From NCBI GenBank assembly GCA_938014885.1, contig CALLQI010000024.1, forward strand, positions 1 through 64,000: 64,000 nt of DNA, given 5' to 3'. This DNA is from an uncultured bacterium (lineage in GTDB: Bacteria > Planctomycetota > UBA8742 > UBA2392). This document shows, piece by piece, positions 1 through 8,418 of the stretch (its first letter is position 1; each line of letters starts with the position of its first letter). The notes under the pieces were generated by a model. It worked only from the letters and a program-made list of their open reading frames with translations. It did no database searches and was not told where the DNA came from. The translations under genes and the position numbers were made by a program.

Positions 1-865
1 ACTGCTTTGGAACCACGAAGGGCCACGAAGGACCACGAAGAACGGCAACTGCTTTCATCGCGAGAAACAAGAGCCCGGAGCGCGAGCGACGGGTAGATGC
101 ACGACAACTGCAGTCTCACGCAGATGCGCAGAGACGTGCTGGCAGTTCCTGGCGCACTGTGCGGTTAGACGCTTCTCCAGCACCGGCCACTGCGGCCGTT
201 CGCAACGTCCGCAAGGTGCGCAGTGAACTGCCACTACAAGCGACTCTGAGCGAAACTGCAGTAATAGTCTGTCTACCCGTCGCTCGCGCTCCGGGCTCTT
301 GTTTCTCGCCATCAACGCCGTAGCTGTTGAACGGAAAAGGCAGTTGCTGTTCGCCCGCTGTTGGCGGGCGTCCCCGGCCTTCTGGCTGGGGCTCTGCTGT
401 TATCCGTGTTTATCTGTGTGAATCCGTGGTTAACCCGCAGTTGCCGTTCTCTGCGTCACTGCGTCTCTGCGCGAAATTGCAGTTGCCGTTGAACTAAGAA
501 AGCAGTTGCTGTGCGCCCGCTGTTGGCGGGCGTCCTTGGCCTTTTGGCCGGCGCTCTGCTGTTATCCGTGTTTATCCGTGTTTATCCGTGGTTAGCCCGC
601 AGTTGCCGTTCTCTGCGTCACTGCGTCTCTGCGTGAAATTGCAGTTGCCGTGTATCTACCCGTCGTTCCTCGGCATCGCGGTGCGCTGCCTGCGGTTCGC
701 TTCCTTCAGAAGCTGCTCCGGGCTCCTGTTTTTCGCCATTAACGCCGTTGCCGTTGAACCCGAAGGCAGTTGCCGTTCTTCGTGGTTCTTAGTGGCCCTT
801 CGTGGTTCCAACGCAGTTTCCCGAACGAAAACTGTGCGCCATTGTCGCTATAGGTGGGAGGTTTT
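1..865. repeat. Mosaic array of degenerate intergenic repeats
   Basis: No convincing gene lies here. The stretch is built from a few recurring modules on both strands. One reads like CCACGAAGGGCCACGAAGGA, one like CACGCAGAGACGCAGAGACG, one like ATCCGTGTGAATCCGTGGTT, one like AACAAGAGCCCGGAGCGCGA, and one is a hairpin pair around CCCCGGCCTTCTGGCTGGGG. The junctions between modules are very often the 12-mer GCAGTTGCCGTT or its complement. The same modules recur near 7735-8395, 9650-10260, 11020-11275, 16362-16590 and 46145-46571. Open frames here are by-products of the repeats. Confidence 0.85.
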
Positions 866-1552
866 ATGGCCTACACACCTGATTATGACGGTCCGGTGCA
901 TTCGGCGCGGTGGTTTCCGCCGCATGAGGAAATGCCCGAGGCGATCACGGCGCCGCACGCCAACACGCAGGCGATTGAGCTTGACGTGTCAATGGAAGGG
1001 CTGCGCGCGCTGGGCGACCTTTCCGTCGCGCTGGCGGCCAAGGCCCGCGACGCGCGCGAGAACCATCGCGATTACACCGCGCGCGACCTGTGCGCGCTGA
1101 CGGCCGCGGTCCACAAAGTGACCACGCTGCGCGTGCAGCTGGCCCGGCGCGCCGCCAAGGTGGCCGCACGGCGTGACCTGCGGGTGGATTTCCTGCACGA
1201 CCGCGCGCACGCCGTGGTGCGCGACACGCTGCTGCACCTGGACAAGAAGTTCTGGGATGTGGGCTTCGGCGGGTGGATGCCATTCCGCTTCCCGGACCAG
1301 TGGCTGATGTTCGTGGGCGTGCTGCGGCGCGTGCTGGCGGCCAACGGGCTGATCCATTCGCCGCACGCGCAGGTGTACCGCAAGCTGCTGGAAGACACGC
1401 CCTACCCGCACAACGAAAGCCTCGAGCAAGAGCCGCCCAAGATCTGGTCCACAGTGCACAGCTACCAGGTGCCACGCAACATGGACGAACTGATCGAAAC
1501 CGTAGCCCACAAAGAAAACGCCAGACGCGACGCGATAACAAACGCGAAGTAA
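866..1552 (+). CDS. Hypothetical protein, 228 aa
   Basis: I do not recognise a family. The protein is soluble, without signal peptide or membrane segment, and rich in Ala/Arg helices in the middle (about residues 50-110), followed by a Trp/Phe-rich stretch containing KKFWDVGFGGWMPFRFPDQW (about 135-155). I chose the ATG at 866 because GGAGG lies just upstream at 857-861; a GTG at 854 in the same frame would put that site inside the gene. It is a single gene between a repeat array and a REP-like block, with ygiQ convergent downstream. Codon use matches its neighbours, so it is probably a real gene of unknown role. Confidence 0.65.
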   Translation: MAYTPDYDGPVHSARWFPPHEEMPEAITAPHANTQAIELDVSMEGLRALGDLSVALAAKARDARENHRDYTARDLCALTAAVHKVTTLRVQLARRAAKVAARRDLRVDFLHDRAHAVVRDTLLHLDKKFWDVGFGGWMPFRFPDQWLMFVGVLRRVLAANGLIHSPHAQVYRKLLEDTPYPHNESLEQEPPKIWSTVHSYQVPRNMDELIETVAHKENARRDAITNAK

Positions 1553-1570
1553 GTGGGGCGGGCGCAAAAG

Positions 1571-1642
1571 GTGGTGCGGGCGACCCGCCCGCAGCAGTTC
1601 AGCCCCAGCCGAAAGGCTGGGCCGTCTTCTTGCGTCCTAAGG
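1571..1642. repeat. REP-like double hairpin between convergent genes
   Basis: Two imperfect palindromes lie side by side: one around GCGGGCGACCCGCCCGC (1576-1592) and one around CAGCCGAAAGGCTGG (1606-1620). The 25 bases at 1571-1595 recur exactly, in inverse orientation, inside oleB at 29774-29798, so this is a dispersed repeat and not only a local terminator. It could still work as a bidirectional terminator between the 866-1552 gene and ygiQ. Confidence 0.7.
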
Positions 1643-1692
1643 GCAAAAGCAAAAGCGTGCGGCCGAGTCGGCCACACCATGGTGGCTTGCCA

Positions 1693-4257
1693 TCAACGCC
1701 GGGGTCGCTTGCCCCGGTATGGGTTGCCGCGCTTTTTTGTGGTGGCTGGGCCGCTTCCTATTCCGGCTGGGCGGGCTGGGTTGTCGTCTTCCCAGTCTTC
1801 TTCGTTGCCGGGTGGCACCAGCGCTTCTTTGTGGCGGCCTATCAGATCTTTGCGGCCGGCCTCTCGAAGGGCCTTTCTTACGCGCCCCTGGAATTCGGGG
1901 CGGCCGAACTGCATCAGTGCGCGCTGGCGGCGCTTTTCGCGCATGGTGGTGGGGGTGTAGACGAAGTCGCCGGTTTCGGGGTCGAAGCCGCTGTAGAACA
2001 TGGCGGTCGCGGGCGTCATCGGCGTGGGGATGAAGTCCTGCACCTGCTCCGGGCTCCACTTGTTGCGCTTAAAATATTCGGCGAGGCGGATCTGCTCGTC
2101 CATGGTGCAGCCCGGGTGGCTGCTTACGAAGTAGGCCACCAGGTATTGCTCTTTGCCCACTCGCTTGCTGGCTTCGGTGAAGCGCTTCTTGAACTCTTCG
2201 TATTTGTGCAGGCCGGGCTTGCGCATGCGTGAGAGCACGCCGTCGGACAAATGCTCGGGCGCGACTTTCAGATGCCCGCTGGTGTGGAACTGGGCGAGGT
2301 TTTCGATGTACGCGTCGCCCTTTTCGCCGGCGGTCTTGGCGTCGATCAGCATGTCGTGGCGGATGCCGCTTGCGATGAAGGCCTTCTTCACGCCGGGCAC
2401 CGCGCGCACGCGGCGCAGCATCTCGAGCTGCTTATCAAGGTGCTGGCGCAGTGCCGGGCACGGGTCAGGCAGCAGGCAATCGCGATTCTTGCACGCCCCC
2501 AGGTTCTGCTGCACGCTGCAATAGTTTCCGTACATGTTGGCGGTCGGCCCGCCGACATCACTGATGAAACCCTTGAAGCTGGGCATGCGCGTGATGGCCT
2601 TGGCTTCGCGTTCGATACCTTCGATGCTGCGGCTCTGGATCGTGCGGCCCTGGTGCATCCAGATCGCGCAGAAGGTGCAGCTGCCCATGCAGCCGCGGTG
2701 GGTGATGACACTGTGCTGCGTGGTCAGCCACGCGGGCACGCCCGCCTTGGCGTAATCGGGGTGCGGCATGCGGGTGTAGGGCAGGTCGTACCAGCGGTCC
2801 ATTTCTTCTTCGGTTTGCAGGCGCGCGGGCGGAAGCTGCACGACGTACAGGCCGCCGGTTTTTTGCAGCACGGGGCGGCCTCGCACGGGGTCTTGCTGGT
2901 CGAAGATGATTTTGAATGCGCGGGCGTAGTTGCGGCGGTACTCGGGCACCGATTCGGGGCCGGTGGTCTGCTGTTCCTGGACGCGGTCCAGTGTGGCGGG
3001 ACTCCCGCCTTCGGCGGGTCCCCGGCCTTCCAGCCGGGGCTCTTCGCGGGCAGGGAGCAGCGATTCGTGATCCAGCGTGAAGACCGGCTTGCCGAAGCGC
3101 TCGGTGAATGCCGGGGTCTCGAGGAAGGATGTGTCCTTCTTTACGTAAGCCGTGCCGCGCACGTCGTTGATCTGGTGCAGGGCTTCGCCGGCATTCAGGC
3201 GGTGCGCGAGCTCGACGATCTGGGTTTCGCCCATGCCGAACACGAGCATGTCGGCGTTGGAATCAAGCAGGCTGCTGCGGCGCACGCGGTCGTCCCAGTA
3301 ATCGTAATGGCTGAAGCGCCGCTGGCTGGGCTCAATGCCGCCGATGATGATGGGGACTTTGCCGAACGCGCGGCGGATCATGTTGCAGTACACGATGGTC
3401 GCGCGCACGGGGCGCTTGCCGGGCTTGCCGCCGGGGCTGTAGGGGTCGTCGCTGCGGGGCAGCTTGTGCGCGGTGTATGCGTTCAGGTTGCTGTCGAGGT
3501 TGCCGGCGCTGACCAAGAACGCCAGCCGCGGCTTGCCGAGCGCCTTGAAAGCCTCAGGGTCTTTGAAATCAGGTTGCGACAGGATGCCGACCTTGAAACC
3601 CGCCCACTCCAGCACGCGGCCGATCACGGCATTGGCAAAGCTGGGGTGATCGACGTAGGCGTCGCCGGTGACGAGCACGAAGTCGCATTGCTCCCAGCCG
3701 CGAGCCTCCATGTCGGCGCGGGTGATGGGCAGGAAGGCGCTTCGCGGAAAGTCGGGAACTGCCTGTTCCGTTTGCCGTGTTCCGTGTGCCGTGTCCTTCG
3801 ATTCCGGACCCGGGACCCGGGACTCGGGACTTTCGGCGTGTTCGGCCGCAAGCTTGGCTGCGTACTCGAGTGCAGCGGCGGCCTTGGCGCTCAAGTCGGT
3901 GTCGGCGGCATTGCCGCGCGCGCCTTGCGTTGCAAGAAAGCGCTGCAGCGCATCGCCCAGCTCGGGGTCTTGGGTGCCGTAGGCGACCGGGTTGCCGCGA
4001 GCGGCCGCGAGGCGCTTGCGCTCGTCCTCAAGCCAGCGGCGGTTGACCTCGGCCTGGAGTTTCTGTTTGCCGAACGGGACCGCGTGGCCGTCGGGCGTGA
4101 CCTTGCCCGCGAGCAGGTCTTCTTTGTCGGCGTGGCCGCCGCGCTCAAGGCGATCGAGAATTTCGCCCGGGCGCTTGCGGTAGCTGTGCTCGGAGTGGTC
4201 GCCGGCGGCGGGTTGCAGGTTGGCGTGCAGGCGCGGCGCGCCCTTTGGCTGGCTCAT
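1693..4257 (-). CDS. ygiQ: YgiQ family radical SAM protein, with long N-terminal extension
   Basis: The 854-aa product belongs to the YgiQ radical SAM family, whose reaction is not established. The family N-terminal domain starts near residue 175 (FLPITRADMEARGWEQCDF, then LVTGDAYVDHPSF). The radical SAM cluster motif is RGCMGSCTFC, with CX3CX2C spacing, and is followed by the family's usual C-terminal region. The E. coli protein is about 740 aa; here about 174 charged residues precede the family start and include a repeat-derived piece (3771-3835). A second short in-frame insert lies before the radical SAM domain (2992-3043). The ATG at 4257 is preceded by GAGGAAG; longer starts would run into the divergent gene at 4379. 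The last 30 residues are basic and low in complexity. Confidence 0.93.
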   Translation of the reverse strand: MSQPKGAPRLHANLQPAAGDHSEHSYRKRPGEILDRLERGGHADKEDLLAGKVTPDGHAVPFGKQKLQAEVNRRWLEDERKRLAAARGNPVAYGTQDPELGDALQRFLATQGARGNAADTDLSAKAAAALEYAAKLAAEHAESPESRVPGPESKDTAHGTRQTEQAVPDFPRSAFLPITRADMEARGWEQCDFVLVTGDAYVDHPSFANAVIGRVLEWAGFKVGILSQPDFKDPEAFKALGKPRLAFLVSAGNLDSNLNAYTAHKLPRSDDPYSPGGKPGKRPVRATIVYCNMIRRAFGKVPIIIGGIEPSQRRFSHYDYWDDRVRRSSLLDSNADMLVFGMGETQIVELAHRLNAGEALHQINDVRGTAYVKKDTSFLETPAFTERFGKPVFTLDHESLLPAREEPRLEGRGPAEGGSPATLDRVQEQQTTGPESVPEYRRNYARAFKIIFDQQDPVRGRPVLQKTGGLYVVQLPPARLQTEEEMDRWYDLPYTRMPHPDYAKAGVPAWLTTQHSVITHRGCMGSCTFCAIWMHQGRTIQSRSIEGIEREAKAITRMPSFKGFISDVGGPTANMYGNYCSVQQNLGACKNRDCLLPDPCPALRQHLDKQLEMLRRVRAVPGVKKAFIASGIRHDMLIDAKTAGEKGDAYIENLAQFHTSGHLKVAPEHLSDGVLSRMRKPGLHKYEEFKKRFTEASKRVGKEQYLVAYFVSSHPGCTMDEQIRLAEYFKRNKWSPEQVQDFIPTPMTPATAMFYSGFDPETGDFVYTPTTMREKRRQRALMQFGRPEFQGRVRKALREAGRKDLIGRHKEALVPPGNEEDWEDDNPARPAGIGSGPATTKKRGNPYRGKRPRR
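2992..3043 (-). repeat. In-frame REP-like hairpin pair inside ygiQ
   Basis: Two hairpins, CCCGCCTTCGGCGGG and CCCCGGCCTTCCAGCCGGGG, are translated in the ygiQ frame as a Gly/Pro/Glu-rich stretch that includes RLEGRGPAEGGSPATL. The second hairpin matches the CCCCGGCCTTCTGGCTGGGG module of the intergenic arrays (for example near 373-392). E. coli YgiQ has no such segment here as far as I recall, so it looks like a repeat inserted without breaking the frame. Exact boundaries are estimates. Confidence 0.65.
3771..3835 (-). repeat. In-frame low-complexity repeat in the ygiQ extension
   Basis: The + strand reads as strings of CCGTGT/TTCCGTGT and GGGACCCGGGACTCGGGAC. In ygiQ it is translated as ESRVPGPESKDTAHGTRQTE. 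A related sequence in the other orientation lies before fabI at 41838-41900 (GAGCTCGGGACTCGGCACAC). It is best read as a dispersed repeat captured by the coding region. Confidence 0.6.
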
Positions 4258-4378
4258 AGCTTCCTCGGGCCGTTCGGCCGTCTTTCGCGCCACGCCGGCA
4301 TTCCCGACGCGCGCTGGCTGGGCGGTGCCCAGTAGGCCGAAAAGTGTATCGTGGGGCCGCTTACAGGCAAGGTGAGGC

Positions 4379-4924
4379 ATGGCCGAGAAGAAGAAGACAT
4401 CGCTGGCGTTCAAGCTGCTGATCGGCATGGCAACCGTGATGGTGTCGCTGACCGGCGGCATCTACGCCTACGGGTTGTCGCACGATGCGGAGCATACGGC
4501 CACGGGCAGCGAAGTGGTGAATGCGCCGCTTGCGAAAGTATTCGCGATGCAGGCCGACCCGCGCGAGGTGGCCAAGTGGAAAGAACAGATCGCCGAAGTG
4601 CGCGACTACAAAGATCTCGGTGGGGGGCTGGCCAGTTGGCGTGAAGTGTGGAAGGACGACAACCAGTTCGACTTCGTGATCACACACTACGAACACAACA
4701 AACTGCTGCGCATCCAGATCACCGACCTGAACGAAGTGTTCTACGGAAGCTGGACGCTGGCGTTTGAAGCGGCCGGTGAAGGCACGCGCGTAACGATCAC
4801 CGAAAAAGGCACCATCCCCAACGCCTTCGTGCGCGGCGCATTTCACCTGTCGACGACGACGGACGCCACGCTCAAGGATCACCTCAGTCAATTGAAAGTC
4901 GCCGCAGAGCGCGGCGACAAGTGA
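4379..4924 (+). CDS. Membrane-anchored SRPBCC-like protein
   Basis: The 181-aa product starts with a basic tail and one hydrophobic segment (about residues 10-32), so it is probably anchored to the membrane with the rest outside the cytoplasm. The remainder looks like an SRPBCC/polyketide-cyclase ligand-binding fold: it opens with GSEVVNAPLAKVFAMQADP, continues through alternating strands such as WTLAFEAAGEGTRVTITEKG, and ends in a helix. That fold holds hydrophobic ligands, but no ligand can be named. The assignment rests on sequence style, not on a catalytic motif. The gene is divergent from ygiQ with a gap of about 120 bp, which must hold both promoters. Confidence 0.7.
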   Translation: MAEKKKTSLAFKLLIGMATVMVSLTGGIYAYGLSHDAEHTATGSEVVNAPLAKVFAMQADPREVAKWKEQIAEVRDYKDLGGGLASWREVWKDDNQFDFVITHYEHNKLLRIQITDLNEVFYGSWTLAFEAAGEGTRVTITEKGTIPNAFVRGAFHLSTTTDATLKDHLSQLKVAAERGDK

Positions 4925-4948
4925 CCTCGCAACCGTCGGACAGTCGCG

Positions 4949-5152
4949 TCAGGCCGCGCTGTCGCGCTGGTCGGACTGGCGGGCGGCTTTGCGGCGCTGC
5001 TGGAAGCGGACATACTTCGCACGCTCTTCAGGAGTCAGCGTGGGGTTGCGGCGCAGCTCACCCTGCACCAGTTTGGTCTCACGCACGCCGGTCTCGGGGT
5101 TCGTTGTGGTCAGGGCAACCTGCATCGGTTCCCAGGATTCAGGCGTGTTCAT
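4949..5152 (-). CDS. Small hypothetical protein, 67 aa
   Basis: This is a short, charged, soluble protein of unknown family. It contains NPTLTPEERAKYVRFQQRRK, a basic helix-forming segment. Its ATG at 5152 overlaps the stop of the upstream gene (5149-5571) in an ATGA arrangement, which strongly suggests translational coupling in a two-gene operon. No function can be given. Confidence 0.6.
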   Translation of the reverse strand: MNTPESWEPMQVALTTTNPETGVRETKLVQGELRRNPTLTPEERAKYVRFQQRRKAARQSDQRDSAA

Positions 5153-5571
5153 TTGGATCTCCGGACAAACAGCGTGATCAACTCGAACACATCGTCGTTG
5201 ACCTCGACATACAGATCATAACGTCCGGGGGTTGGAAAAACCACGTCAGTGAAGCGAAAGACACCTTCGAGCGACTCGGGAAAGGCAGCCATACCAGCTG
5301 GAGTTCGTCCCTGGAGTATCGGCTCCAATTCTTCGACACCAACATCCGTCGATGGCGGCCACAGGCTAAGGCCCAGTCGCGACACGCCCGAAGTCGTCAC
5401 GTCCGTAAGCAGCAGGTAAACCTCGAGTCTGTTCAAGGTTGCGGGAAAGGCGGCGAATTCCAGTTGGCGAAAAGTGCCGACCAGTGTCCAGCGGCCGCGC
5501 GATTCCAGCGCATACTCGCATATGGCCGCGATCGACAGTTTCAAGCTCTGGAACGGATACCGGCCTGTCAT
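5149..5571 (-). CDS. DUF6941-like protein, 140 aa
   Basis: The protein starts with LSIAAICEYALESRGRWTLV and continues with GTFRQLEFAAFPATLNRLEV. This resembles the DUF6941 pattern, in which an N-terminal strand with a conserved Cys leads into a beta-sandwich and a late FTDVVFPTPGRYDLYVEVND strand pair. The function of that family is unknown. I chose the ATG at 5571 because AAGGGGAAG precedes it; a start 11 codons upstream is possible. It is the first gene of a pair with the 67-aa gene and is divergent from ffh, about 110 bp away. Confidence 0.6.
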   Translation of the reverse strand: MTGRYPFQSLKLSIAAICEYALESRGRWTLVGTFRQLEFAAFPATLNRLEVYLLLTDVTTSGVSRLGLSLWPPSTDVGVEELEPILQGRTPAGMAAFPESLEGVFRFTDVVFPTPGRYDLYVEVNDDVFELITLFVRRSK

Positions 5572-5682
5572 TGCTTCCCCTTGCCGTCGCATCCTATACC
5601 ACATACTTCGCGGTGCTACACTGCCGCGTTCCGGGCATGATCCGGGCCGTTAACCCACAGCCGCGAGCAAACAGGACGCACG

Positions 5683-7155
5683 ATGTTCGACAACATTTCC
5701 AACCGCTTCACTGACCTTTGGCGCAAGATCAGCGGCACCGACACCATCACCGAAGACAACGTCAAAGACGCGGTCCGCAGTATCCGCACCGCGCTGCTTG
5801 AGGCCGACGTCAGCCTGCAGGTTGTGAAAGGCTTCACTGACCGCGTGAAGGAAAAAGCGCTGGGTGAAGGCGTGCTCAAGGGCGTGCGCCCCGGCGAACA
5901 GTTCGTCAAAATCGTGCACGATGAACTTGTTGACATGATGTCGGAACCCGACACCATCGACGACCACGGCCGCGCGAAATTCAAGTTCCGCAGTGATCGC
6001 CCGACGGTGATCCTGATGGCGGGCCTGCAGGGTGCGGGCAAAACCACCACCTGCGGCAAGCTGGCCCTGTACCTGAAGCAGAAATACAAGAAGTCGCCCA
6101 TGCTCGTGGCCGCGGACTTGCAGCGCCCGGCCGCCGTGGACCAGCTTGAAGTCGTCGGCAAGGGCATTGGCGTGCCGGTGTACGCTGACCGCAAATCGAC
6201 GCCGCCTGAGGTTTGTGCGGCCGCGCTCGAGATCGCGCGCAAGCAGGGCAACGACGTAATCATCCTCGACACCGCCGGCCGCCTGCACGTGGACGACGGC
6301 CTGATGAAGGAAGTGCAGGAGATCGCCAAGCGCACGCAGCCTGACGAAGTCTTCTTCGTGTGCGACGGCATGACCGGCCAGGACGCCGTGAAGTCGGCCA
6401 AGGCCTTTGACGAAAAGCTGCCGCTGACGGGTGCGATCCTGACCAAGCTGGACGGCGACAGCCGCGGCGGCGCGGTCATGACGGTTCGCGCGATTACCGG
6501 CAAGCCGCTGCGCTTCATCGGCGTCAGCGAAAAGATGGACGGCCTGGAAGTGTTCCACGCTGACCGTATCGCCGGCCGCATTCTGGGCATGGGCGACGTG
6601 GTGAGCCTGGTTGAGAAGGCCCAGGGCGCGATTGATGAAGAAAAGGCGCTTGAGCTTGAGCGCAAGCTGCTGGAAGACGAATTCACGCTGGAAGACTTCC
6701 TCGCGCAGATCAAGGCCATCCGCAAGATGGGCCCGATGCGCGACCTGCTGAAGATGATTCCCGGCGGCAGCGAGTTGCCGCTGGACCAGATCAACGAGCG
6801 CGGCCTCGACCACGTCGAGGCGATCATCTACTCGATGACGCCCAAGGAGCGCCGCCTGCCCGAGCAGCTGAACATGTCGCGCAAGCGCCGCATTTCGTTG
6901 GGCAGCGGACGCAGCCTGGAAGAAGTGAACCGCCTGCTGAAGAGCTTCGAGCAGATGCGCGAGATGGTGCAGGGCCTGAAAAACCAGGGCCTGATGGGCA
7001 AGGCCGCGGCATGGAAGGTCGGCCACGACAAGAAGAAGATGATCAAGGACCAGGCCAAGGCACTGAAGTCAGCCAAGAAGCGAGCCAAGGCCAACGTCCG
7101 CCGCAGCGCATCCGACATGGCCGACTTCCGCAAGCAGTTCAACCTGGATCTGTAA
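5683..7155 (+). CDS. ffh: Signal recognition particle GTPase Ffh
   Basis: Ffh binds signal sequences on ribosomes together with 4.5S RNA and delivers them to FtsY at the membrane. The 490-aa protein has the N-terminal helical bundle, the G domain with P-loop GLQGAGKTTT (from residue 114), the DTAGR switch and TKLDGDSRGG, then the Met-rich M domain with MRDLLKMIPGG and a final helix region containing GSGRSLEEVNRLL. The C-terminus is longer and more basic than in E. coli (453 aa), with runs such as KKKMIKDQAKALKSAKKRAK that could contact RNA. I did not find the SRP RNA gene in the window. Confidence 0.97.
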   Translation: MFDNISNRFTDLWRKISGTDTITEDNVKDAVRSIRTALLEADVSLQVVKGFTDRVKEKALGEGVLKGVRPGEQFVKIVHDELVDMMSEPDTIDDHGRAKFKFRSDRPTVILMAGLQGAGKTTTCGKLALYLKQKYKKSPMLVAADLQRPAAVDQLEVVGKGIGVPVYADRKSTPPEVCAAALEIARKQGNDVIILDTAGRLHVDDGLMKEVQEIAKRTQPDEVFFVCDGMTGQDAVKSAKAFDEKLPLTGAILTKLDGDSRGGAVMTVRAITGKPLRFIGVSEKMDGLEVFHADRIAGRILGMGDVVSLVEKAQGAIDEEKALELERKLLEDEFTLEDFLAQIKAIRKMGPMRDLLKMIPGGSELPLDQINERGLDHVEAIIYSMTPKERRLPEQLNMSRKRRISLGSGRSLEEVNRLLKSFEQMREMVQGLKNQGLMGKAAAWKVGHDKKKMIKDQAKALKSAKKRAKANVRRSASDMADFRKQFNLDL

Positions 7156-7195
7156 CGAGTGCAGCACGGTTGAGTGGAGCCGGAGCAGGAGTCGC

Positions 7196-7687
7196 GTGCT
7201 GTACGGACCAGACACGGTGTTGGGCTGCGTGCTGCCGAACTCTTCGTTCATGGCTGACGTGCAGCGAGGACTCGAGTCCTTCACAATCAACGGGATGTTC
7301 AACGACGAGGCTGACCCCGACGGGCCAGGCTTCAGCACATGGGCCAGCGCGCGCTGGTCGCCGCTGCCGGGCTTGCGGTGGCCGGTTGAGATTCACAACG
7401 ACCTGACAGTAGTTTGCTTCACCGGCATCAATGGCTTCGCCCCGCGCGAACAGCTTCAAGCGGATCGAGTCGTCACGGCCGCGATGAAGGAGTTGTCGCG
7501 CTGCGCCGACGGCGCGGTGCTGCTGCCACACTGTGTGGCGGCAACTACCGCACCTGCATGCAGCAGTCTGCGAGAATTCGTTCTTCTGTGCCTTGCCCAA
7601 GGGATCCTGCCGCAGTTTCTGCACTGGGTCAAAGCCGAAGCCGATTCGGTGGTCTGGTTCAACCTGTGTGAGGCAGACTGGTGTTGA
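7196..7687 (+). CDS. Hypothetical protein, 163 aa
   Basis: The frame opens with GTG at 7196, with AGGAG at 7187-7191, 40 bp after ffh. No family is recognised. It is mildly acidic and carries many Trp and Cys (for example STWASARWSPLPGLRWPVEI), with a hydrophobic patch near SLREFVLLCLAQGILPQFLHW. Codon composition is compatible with a real gene but less biased than in ffh. It ends where a large repeat array begins, so its C-terminus could be altered by repeats. It could be a decaying gene. Confidence 0.45.
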   Translation: MLYGPDTVLGCVLPNSSFMADVQRGLESFTINGMFNDEADPDGPGFSTWASARWSPLPGLRWPVEIHNDLTVVCFTGINGFAPREQLQADRVVTAAMKELSRCADGAVLLPHCVAATTAPACSSLREFVLLCLAQGILPQFLHWVKAEADSVVWFNLCEADWC

Positions 7688-7734
7688 AGACGCAGTTGGC
7701 ACGGTTGATTGCGGGCGCAGCGCGGCCGCGCACG

Positions 7735-8395
7735 GAGACCGGTTCAGCCCCACGCGGCACGGCCACTGCGATCTCGCGCAGAGACGCGGAGACGCTGAGA
7801 ACGGCAACTGCTTTGGAACCACCAAGGGCCACTAAGAACCACGAAGAACTGCAAATGCTTTTGGTTTTAACTACAACTGCATCATCGCGCTCCGGGCTCT
7901 TGTTTTTCACCATGAACGCCGTTGCCGTTGAGCAGAAAGAGAAGTGGCTGTGCGCCCGCTGTTGGCGGGCGTCCCCAGCCTTTCGGCTGGGGCTCTGCTG
8001 GTATCCGTGTTTATCCGTGTGAATCCGTGGTTAACCCGCAGTTGCCATTCTCTGCGTCTTTGCGTCTCCGCGCGAGATTGCAGTTGCCGAGCATCTACCC
8101 GTCGCTCGCGCTCCGGGCTCCTGTTTTTCGCAATGAACGCAGTTGCTGTTCGCCCGCTGTTGGCGGGCGTCCCCGGCTTTTTGGCTGGGGCTCTGCTGGT
8201 ATCCGTGTCTATCCGTGTGAATCCGTGGTTAACCCGCAGTTGCGGTTCTCTGCGACTCTGCGTCTCCGCGCGAGGTTGCCGTTGCCGTGTATCTACCCGT
8301 CGCTTGCGCTCCGGGCTCCTGTTCTCTGCGATGAACGCGGTTGCCGTTGAGCCCGAAAGCAGTTGCCGTCTGCCGCCCGCCGCTTGCCGAGTGTC
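7735..8395. repeat. Mosaic repeat array
   Basis: The same modules as at 1-865 appear here, including two near-identical long blocks (about 7918-8100 and 8130-8300). Each runs from a GCCCGCTGTTGGCGGGCGTCC hairpin through GGCTGGGGCTCTGCTG, ATCCGTGTGAATCCGTGGTT and CTCTGCGTCT. No gene is supported from 7688 to 8418. Confidence 0.8.
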
Positions 8396-8418
8396 CTGTT
8401 TCGTCGCACACTTGTGTT

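Noticed and set aside
1273..2232. A plus-strand frame across the 3' ends of two genes and the REP block
   Set aside because: It spans the stop of the real gene in another frame and the antisense of ygiQ, with repeat-derived low complexity.
2251..4335. A long plus-strand open frame (about 690 codons) opposite ygiQ
   Set aside because: It mirrors the codon structure of ygiQ in a high-GC genome and its product has no family-like pattern; ygiQ has clear motifs.
5683..7155. SRP RNA gene near ffh
   Set aside because: I looked at the flanks for a conserved 4.5S-like tetraloop hairpin and could not support one by eye.
7139..7825. A minus-strand open frame opposite the 7196-7687 gene
   Set aside because: Its product is His/Arg/Cys-rich without structure and runs into repeat sequence; the plus-strand frame has a ribosome site and better codon use.
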